From: Caulobacter endophyticus
GTDB lineage: Bacteria; Pseudomonadota; Alphaproteobacteria; Caulobacterales; Caulobacteraceae
Direction: 5' to 3'
DNA length: 64,000 bases
NCBI RefSeq assembly: GCF_003116815.1
Contig: NZ_QDKQ01000071.1
Location: 186,001-250,000, forward strand
The position numbers were made by a program, and so were the translations under genes. Of this stretch, positions 1-9,000 are shown one piece after another. Under the pieces are notes generated by a model. That model saw nothing but the letters and a program-made list of their open reading frames with translations. It made no database searches and was not told where the DNA came from. Within the stretch, counting starts at the first letter, position 1. Each line of letters opens with the position of its first letter.

Positions 1-3000
1 GCGCGGTCACCCTGAGCAGCGCGGTGACCATCGTCACCGACGGGGTCAATTCGCATGGCGTCTTCGCCCAGAGCCGCAGCGGCCAGGGCGGCCAGGGCGG
101 CACGGGTTATATCGCCGGCAGCGGCGGCACGGGCGGCACGGCCGGCCAGGGCGGCTCGGTCGCCGTCACCAATACCGGCGCGATCTACACCGGCAAGGCC
201 GGGGCGATCGGCATCCTGGCCCAGAGCCTGGGCGGCGCGGCCGGCGGCGGGGGCGACAGCTACGGCATCATCGGCGATGCGGGCAGCGGCTCTGTGGGCG
301 GCAACGGCGGCGCGGTGCTGGTCCAGCAGGCGGGCCTGATCCAGACCAAGGGCAAGGACGCTCACGGCGTGCTGGCCCAGTCGATCGGCGGTTCGGGCGG
401 CAACGCCGGCGACGCGGGCGGGATCGTCACCTTCGGCGACAGCGGCCAGGCCGGCGGCACGGGCGGTTCGGCGCAGATCACCGCCCAGTCCGGCTCGACC
501 ACGCTCACCGAAGGCGAGGGCGCCCATGCCCTGTTCGCCCAGTCGGTGGGCGGCGGCGGCGGCAACGGCGGCGTCTCCATCGGCCTCGTCGCCCTCGGTT
601 CGGGCGGCGGCGCGGGCGGCGACGGCGGCACGGCCAAGGTCACTGTCGAGAGCGGTGCGACCGTGGCCACAAAGAACGCCGACGCCCACGCCATCTTTGC
701 CCAGTCGGTCGGTGGCGGCGGCGGCAGCGCCGGCGTCAGCGGCGGCCTTGTGGCGCTGGGCGCCAAGGCCGACGCCGGCGGCGTCGGCGGCGCTGTCGAG
801 GTTTCCAGCAGCGGCGTCGTCTCGACCGACGGCGTCGACTCGCGGGGCGTCTTCGCCCAGAGCGTGGGCGGCGGCGGCGGTGCGGCCTCCGGCACGGGCG
901 GTCTGGTCTCGCTCGGCGGGGCCGGTGCGCTCGGCGGCATTGGCGGCTCGGTCACGGTCACGACGGGCGCCGGCGGTTCGGTGAAGACGACCAAGCAGGG
1001 CGCCGATGCGATCTTCGCCCAGAGCGTGGGCGGCGGCGGCGGATCGGGCGCCAGCTCCGGCGGCGTCGTGGCCCTGGGCGGCACGGCCGGCGGCGGCGGC
1101 GCGGGCGGCGCGGTGATCGTCACCAACGGCGGCGTGGTCGAGACGGCCGGCGACAAGGCGCGGGGGATCTTCGCCCAGTCGGTGGGCGGCGGCGGCGGTT
1201 CGGGCGGCGACGGCGGCGGCCTGGCCACCATCGGCGGCAAGGGCGGCGCGGCCAGCACCGGCGGCGCGGTGACGGTGGCCAATACCGGCGCGATCACCAC
1301 CAAGGGCGATCTATCCAGCGCCATCCAGGCCCAGAGCGTGGGCGGCGGCGGCGGCGACGGCGGCAGCACCGGCGGCGTCTTCCTGACCATCGGCGGCGGC
1401 GGCAGCACCGGCGGCGGCTCGGGCCTCGTCACCGTCAAGCACGCGGGCGACATCTTCACCGGCGGCGACGACTCGCACGGCATATTCGCCCAGAGCGTCG
1501 GCGGCGGCGGCGGCAACGGGGGCTCCAGCGTCTCGGTCAGCGCCTTCGCGGGCGTGGCCATCGGCGGCGACGGCTCGCTGGGCGGCGAGGGCGGCATGGT
1601 CGATATCGACCTCAGCCAGAGCACCATCACCAACGGCGGCTCCACCAGCCTGGTCAATCCGCTGATCGTCACCGACGGCGAGCGCTCGCGCGGGATCTTC
1701 GCCCAGAGCGTGGGCGGCGGCGGCGGCAGCGGCGGCTTCGCGGCCCAGGTCTCGGCCGGCTACGGCGTCGGGGCCAGCGCCGCCGTGGGCGGTCGTGGCG
1801 GGGCCGGCGGCAAGGGCGGCGCGGTCGATATCGACGGCGACGTGCTGATCCTGACCAAGCGCGACTATTCCGAAGGCCTGTTCGCCCAGTCGGTGGGCGG
1901 CGGCGGCGGCTCGGGCGGCTTTGCGCTGTCGTTCGCCTTCGCGGGGGGCGAGACCGCCGCGGCGGCCTTCTCGGTGGCGCTCGGCGGCAAGGGCGGCGAC
2001 GGCGGCGAAGGCGGCCTGGTCGATATCAAGTCGGGCGGCGCGATCCTCACCGAAGGCAAGTTCTCGACCGGCCTCGTCGCCCAGAGCGTGGGCGGCGGCG
2101 GCGGCAACGGCGGCTACACCGTCAGCTTCTCGGGCGCCGGCGCAGGCGTGGCCTCGGCCTCGGCGGCCGTGGGCGTCGGCGGCAGCGGCGGCAAGGGCGG
2201 CAAGGGCGGCGTGGTCGATGTCGACTTCGACGGCGCCATCACCACGGGCGACGATGACTCCATCGGCGCGCTGATCCAGTCGGTCGGCGGCGGCGGCGGC
2301 GGCGGCGGCTTCAACGTTTCGGGCGCGATCGCCGTGGCCGGCACGGCCGGCGTCGGCGCCTCGGCCGGGGTCGGCGGCAGCGGCGGCGACGGCGGTTTCG
2401 GCGACGCTGCCACGGGCCGGATCGGCGGCGACGTGACCACCGGCGGCAAGCGCTCGACGGCCGTGATCGTCCAGAGCGTGGGCGGCGGCGGCGGCTCCGG
2501 CGGCTTCAATGTCGCCGGATCGATTGGCGGCGCCGGTACGGCCGGCGTGGGCGTTTCGGTCGGGATCGGCGGAGCGGGCGGCGGCGGCGGCGACGCCGGG
2601 ACCGCCGCCGGCACGGTCGAGGGCGACATTCACACCAAGGGCGACCAGTCCGGCGGCCTGCTGGTTCAGAGCGTGGGCGGCGGCGGCGGCTCGGGCGGCT
2701 TCAACGTCTCCGGCGCGATCGGCGTCGGCCAGACGGCGGGGGCGGGGATCTCGGTCGGCGTAGGGGGCGCGGGCGGGGGCGGCGGCGACGGCAAGCTGGT
2801 GATCGCCAGCATGACCGGCGACACCCTGACCGAAGGCGCGGACGCCGACGGCGTGGTGGCCCAGAGCATCGGCGGCGGCGGCGGGGCTGGCGGCTTCAAC
2901 GTTTCCGGCTCGATCGGCGGCGCGGCCACGGCGGCCGGCGGCATCAGCGTCGGCGTGGGCGGCAGCGGCGGCGACGGCGGCAAGGGCGGCGAGGTTCGCC

Positions 3001-6000
3001 TGGACGTGGTCGGCACGACCGCCACCAAGGGCGCGCACAGCGACGCCATCATCGCCCAGAGTGTTGGCGGCGGCGGCGGAAGCGGCGGCTTCTCGGTCGC
3101 GGCGGGCATCGGCGTCTCGGCCAACGGCGCGGGCACGGTCAGCGTCGCCGTGGGCGGCAGCGGCGGCAAGGGCGGCGACGCCGACATTGTCACCCTCAAG
3201 GTCAATGACGGCGCGGTCGATCCGCTGGGCGACCTGATCGCGGCGGTGACCGAGGGCGACGGCGCGCGCGCCGTCGTCGCCCAGTCGGTGGGCGGCGGCG
3301 GCGGCGCCGGCGGCTTCACCATCGCGGGCGGCTTCTCTGCGGCCAAGAACGGCGCGGGCAACATCGGTGTCGGCGTGGGCGGCGGCGGCGGCGACGGCGG
3401 CGACGGCAAGGCCGTGACCGGCAAGATCACCGGCGACGTCGGGACAAAGGGCGCGGACGCCTCGGGCGTGCTCGTCCAGAGCGTGGGCGGCGGCGGCGGC
3501 AGCGGCGGCTTCAACGTCACAGGCGGCATCGCCGCGTCCAAGACCGTGGCCGGCAACATCCTGGTCGGGGTCGGCGGCCTTGGCGGCAAGGGCGGCGACG
3601 CGGGCAAGGTCGACGGCGGCGTCACCGGCGACATCGTCACCGTGGGCGATCGCGCCTTCGGGGCCAGCTACCAGAGCCTGGGCGGCGGCGGCGGCGCGGG
3701 CGCCTTCAACATCACCGGCGGGATCAGCCTGGCCGCCAGCGGCGGCGGGAGCGGCACGCTGGGCGTCGGGGTCGGCGGCTTCGGCGGCGACGGCGGCAAG
3801 GCCGGCGAGGTCGACGCCACGCTGACCGGCAATATCTCGACCAAGGGCGACGACGCCCACGGCGCCCTGCTGCAGAGCGTGGGCGGCGGCGGCGGCTCGG
3901 GCGGTTTCAACGTTACCGGCCTGGTCAACGCCTCGCAGGGCGCCAACGGCGCCATCGGCTTTGGCCTGGGCGGCTTCGGCGGCGGCGGCGGCGGCGCCGA
4001 CATCGTCAAGGGCGTGCTGACCGGCAATGTCGCCACGGAAGGCGACGGCTCGTTCGGCGCCATGCTGCAAAGCCTGGGCGGCGGCGGCGGCAACGGCGGG
4101 ATCAATGTCAGCGGCTCGGTGGCCCTGTCGGCCAGCAGCAACGCCGCGGTGGCCATCGGCCTGGGCGTCGGCGGCTTTGGCGGCGGCGGCGGCGACGCCA
4201 GGGACGTGACCGGAACCGTGACCGGCCGCTACCAGACCTCGGGAGACGAGGCCGACGGCGTGGTGGCCCAGTCGATCGGCGGCGGCGGCGGTTCGGGCGG
4301 TCTCAATGTCTCGGGCGCGGTGGCGGTCAGCGCCGGCACGGCCGGGACCGGCTCGGTCGGCATCGGCGGCTTTGGCGGCGCGGGGGGCGGTTCCGGCGCC
4401 GTGACCCTGACCCGCGTGGGCGACACCCTCACCGACGGGGCCAATTCGGACGGAATCATCGCCCAGAGCGTCGCCGGCGGCGGCGGTCAGGGGGGCATCA
4501 ACGTCGCCGGCGGCCTGTCGGCGACCACCAAGGGCGGCGCCGGCAGCTTCGGCTTCGGCCTTGGCGGCTTCGGCGGCGACGGCGGCGACGCGGGCGACGT
4601 GAAGGCCAGCGTCACCGGCAATGTCTGGGCCCAGGGCCTGGAGTCCGACGTCACCACGCCGCAGCAGGTGGTCAAGATCCCGCTGCTCGGCTCGGAGTTC
4701 GAGTTCATCATCCCGGCCGACCGCACGCGCCTCAACGGCTCCAACGGCGTCGTCGTTCAGAGCGTGGGCGGCGGCGGCGGCTCGGGCGGTCTCAACGTCA
4801 CCGGCCAGCTGTCGCTGACCAAGCCCGGCGGCTCCTCGTCCGCCCGCGCGATCTCGCTCGGCGTCGGCGGTTTCGGCGGCGCGGGCGGCGACGCCGGCAA
4901 GGTCGACCTGGCCATCGCCGGTCCCGCCGCCGACCACGTGCAGGTCACCGCCGTCGGCGACGACCGTTACGCGGCCGTGGCCCAGTCGATCGGCGGCGGC
5001 GGCGGCGCGGGCGGCATCAACGTCTCAGGCGGCCTCGCCATGGACGGCCAGCTGGTCGCGGGCGTCGGCGGCTTCGGCGGCGACGGCGGCCTCGGCAAGG
5101 ACGTCAAGGCCGACGTCACCGCCAACCTGTTCGCGGCCGGCGATCGTTCGCGCGGCCTGATGGCCCAGTCGATCGGCGGCGGCGGCGGCGCTGGCGGCAT
5201 CAACATCTCCGGCGGGATCAGCGCCGACACCTCGGGCGACGAGCCCTCGGTCGTCTTCGGCATCGGCGGCTTCGGCGGCGCGGGCAACATCAGCGGCGAC
5301 GTCACGGTCTCCCAGGACGGCCAGGTCTGGGTCGAGGGCGTCGACGCCATTGGCGTGCTGGTGCAAAGCGTCGCCGGCGGCGGCGGCTCGGGCGGCCTCA
5401 ATGTCGCGGCCGACGTCAACATGGGCAAGTCGACCTCGTCCTCGAACGGCTTCGCCATCGCCGTCGGGGTCGGCGGCAAGGGCGGGACGGGCGCCGACGC
5501 CGGCGACGTCTCCCTGAACAGCCTCGGCGACGTCATCATCAACGCCCGCCTGAAGGCCAATCCGATCGCGGGCGAGGACACGCTCGAGGCGGTCGATTTC
5601 ACCGGCGGCGCCAAGGGCGTGCTCGTCCAGTCGATCGGCGGCGGCGGCGGGGTGGGCGGCGTCAGCGCCACCGGCGCCATCGCCCCGTCCGGCAATCCGG
5701 TCGCCCTGGGCGTCGGCGGCTCGGGCGGTTCGGGCGGCGACGCCGGCACGGTCACCGTCGTGCGCGGCTATGCCGACGACGGCTCGGTCGAGGCCCGCCT
5801 GATCCGCACGTTCGGCGACGACTCCAGCGGCCTGGTGGCCCAGAGCATCGGCGGCGGCGGCGGCTCGGCGGGGATGAACTTCACCATCGCCGCCACCGTG
5901 GCCAACAAGACCGATAACCCCGTCGCGGCCATCATCACCGTCGGCGGCGACGGCGCAGGCGCCGGTTCGGGCAAGAAGGTCGACGTCGCCCACGCCGGCA

Positions 6001-9000
6001 ACATCGTCACCGACGGCGCCCATAGCGACGGCCTGATGGCCCAGAGCGTCGGCGGGGGCGGCGGCTCGGGCAATTTCAACATCGGCGCCGGCGTGCTGAA
6101 GGACGCCTCCGCCCTGAACATGGCCATCGGCGGCGCGACGGGCGCGGCCGGCGACGGTGGCGAGGTCACGGTCGACCATCTCGGGACCATCGTCACCAAG
6201 GGCGACAATTCGGTCGGCCTGCGCGCCCAGTCGATCGGCGGCGGCGGCGGCAACACCGGCCTCGACATGGCCATGGGCCCGCTGAACCGCAACGAGGTCA
6301 ACATCACCATCGGCCGCATCGGCGGCTCGGGCGGCGTCGGCGGCAAGGTCGACGTGACCTCCAAGGGCGCCATCGACACGACGGGCGACGAGTCCTCGGC
6401 CATCTTCGCCCAGAGCGTGGGCGGCGGCGGCGGGGCCTCCAGCGCCACCACGGTGAGCATCACCGGCACGCGCGGCCAGGGCGAGAACGCCGAGTCCTTC
6501 GGCGGCGCGATCAGCGTCGGCCTGGATGGCGGGCTCGGGGCCAAGGGCGGAGACGTCAAGGTCGACGTGGAAGGCGCGCTCACGACACGCGGCGACGACG
6601 CCCGCGGGATCTTCGCCCAGAGCCTGGGCGGCGGCGGCGGCGTCGGCGGCGGCGCGTCCAACACCATCGTCCGCGCCTCGGCCGCGGCGGCCGTGGGCGT
6701 CGGCGGCAAGGGCGGCGTCGGCGCGATCTCGGGCAAGGTCGAGGTCGACAGCGACGCGACCATCGTCACCGAGGGCGCACGCTCCGACGGGATCCTGGCC
6801 CAGGCCATCGGCGGCGGCGGCGGTCTTGGCGGCATGACCCGCACGATCGCCTTCCAGGTCGGCGGCGCGCCCTCGGGCACGACCACCCGCACGGCTACGG
6901 TCAGCGTCGGCGGCGACGGCGGCTCCGGCGCGGTGGGCGGCGCGGTCGAGGTTGCAAGCAGCGGCGTCATCTACACCAAGGGCGACGACGCGTTTGGCGT
7001 CCGCGCCCAGTCGATCGGCGGCGGCGGCGGCATCGGCGGCGCGGTGCTTCAGGTTCGCGCCCAAGGCACGAACAGCAACGACTCCTTCGACCTCAACATC
7101 GGCGGCTCGGGCGGAACGGGCGGCGCCGGCGGCGCGGTCGAGGTGCTCAACACCGGCCTGATCGTCACCGAAGGTCGCGGCGCGGCAGGGATCTCGGCCA
7201 ACAGCATCGGCGGCGGAGGCGGCGACGGCGGCATCGTCGTCGACGTGGTCGGCGGCTACACCGGCGCGGACAAGCAGAGCCACCGCTACGTGATGAACAT
7301 CGGCGGTTCGGGCGGCGACGGCGGCACGGGCGGCGACGTCACCGTGACCAACCGCGCCCTGGCCGGCGTCAAGGACAGCGGCGCGATCTCGACGTCGGGC
7401 GAGCGGGCCTACGGCGTCTTCGCCCAGAGCCTGGGCGGGGGCGGCGGCAACGGCTCGACCATCCTGTCGCTGACGGCCCTGAAGAGCGGCGAGAACAGCG
7501 CCTCGATCGGCCTCAACATCGGCGGGATCGGCGGCTCGGGCAACGCCGGCGGCAAGGTCGTGGTCGACAACGCCGGCCTGATCCAGACCACCGGCGCGGA
7601 CGCCTACGGCGTGCTGGCCCAGTCGATCGGCGGCGGCGGCGGCAACGGCGGCATGGTCATCGCCGCCAACCTGTTGATCGGCGCGCTCGGCAATGCCCCT
7701 CTGGTTTCGCTGGGCGGGCTCGGCGGCGACGGCGGAGACGGCGGCGAGGTCATCGTCACCAACAGCGGCCGCATCCTCACCACCGGCGCCCGCGCCCACG
7801 GCATCGTGGCCCAGAGCATCGGCGGCGGCGGCGGCGACGCCCAGATGGCCTTCAGCCTGACCGGCGAGGCCAAGAGCCTGATCCTCTCCAACGCCCTGGC
7901 TGCTACGGTCGGCGCCGTCGGCGGCGGTTCAGGCGGGCAGGGCGGGGCGGTCACCGTCAACCACTCCGGCGACATCACCGTGCTCGGCGACGGCGCCATG
8001 GCGATCAAGGCCGAGAGCATCAACGGCGGCGGCGGCACGCTCGGCCTCGACTTCTCGGGGATCATCGGCCTGCCGGGCCAGCCCTATCTCAAGCCCGACG
8101 GCTCCACCGGCCGTGTGGATCCGATGGTCGTCGCCAAGGCGGGCGCTGAGAACGTCTCCAGTGCGGCCGGCGGCCTCGTCACCGTCAAGACCACGGGCAC
8201 GTTCGGCGCGGCGGGCAAGAACGGCGTGGCCTCGTTCGCCCAATCGATCGGCGGCGGCGGCGGCGCGATCGACCTCAATCTGCTGCTTTCTGGCCAGCTC
8301 GACGAGGTCAATGTCGATGCTCCGGTCGCCACCCAGGTCCAGCTGGGCCTCGGCGGCTCGGGCGGCCAGGACGTCGGCGGCGGGACCCTCGTCAGCGAAC
8401 ACGCCGGCCAGATCGTCACCACCGGCGTCAACACGGCCGGGGTGCTGGCCCAGTCGATCGGCGGCGGAGGCGGCCGCGCGAGCGGCGACATCGCCGTTCC
8501 GGCCGGCGCGCTGCTGGGTGCAACGACCCTCACCCTCGGCGGCCAGAACCAGACCGACGCGGCCGGCGGCGCGGTCACCCGCATCCAGGGCGGTGCGGTC
8601 ACCACCACCGCGGCCAGCGCTTCGGGCGCGATCCTGCAGTCGATCGGCGGCGGCGGCGGTTCAGCCGGCGTCAACCTGACGGGCGCGGGCTCGACGGGCG
8701 CGACCGTGGTCGCGGCCCTGGGCGCGCAAGGCGGTTCGGGCCTCTCCGGCGGCGACGTCACGGGCGTCTTTACCGGCGGCGTCACCACCGTGGGCGACCA
8801 TGCCCTGGGCCTGGTGGTCCAGTCGATCGGCGCAGGCGGCGGCGAGGTGCATGTCACCGGCTCGCCCAAGCTGACGGTCGCCCTGGGCGCTACGGGCGGC
8901 ACGGCCGGCGACGGCGGCGACGTGACCCTGGCCAACACCGGCGCGGTCTATACGGCGGGCGCGGGCGCCCACGGCGTCTTCCTGCAGTCGGTCGGCGGCG

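Noticed and set aside
1311..4937. 1208-residue open frame antisense to the autotransporter, and similar ones at 5025-7799 and 8661-9830
   Set aside because: These arise from the biased GGC/GCG codons of the glycine repeats on the plus strand; their Ala/Asp/Arg-rich product has no domain pattern and no ribosome sites.
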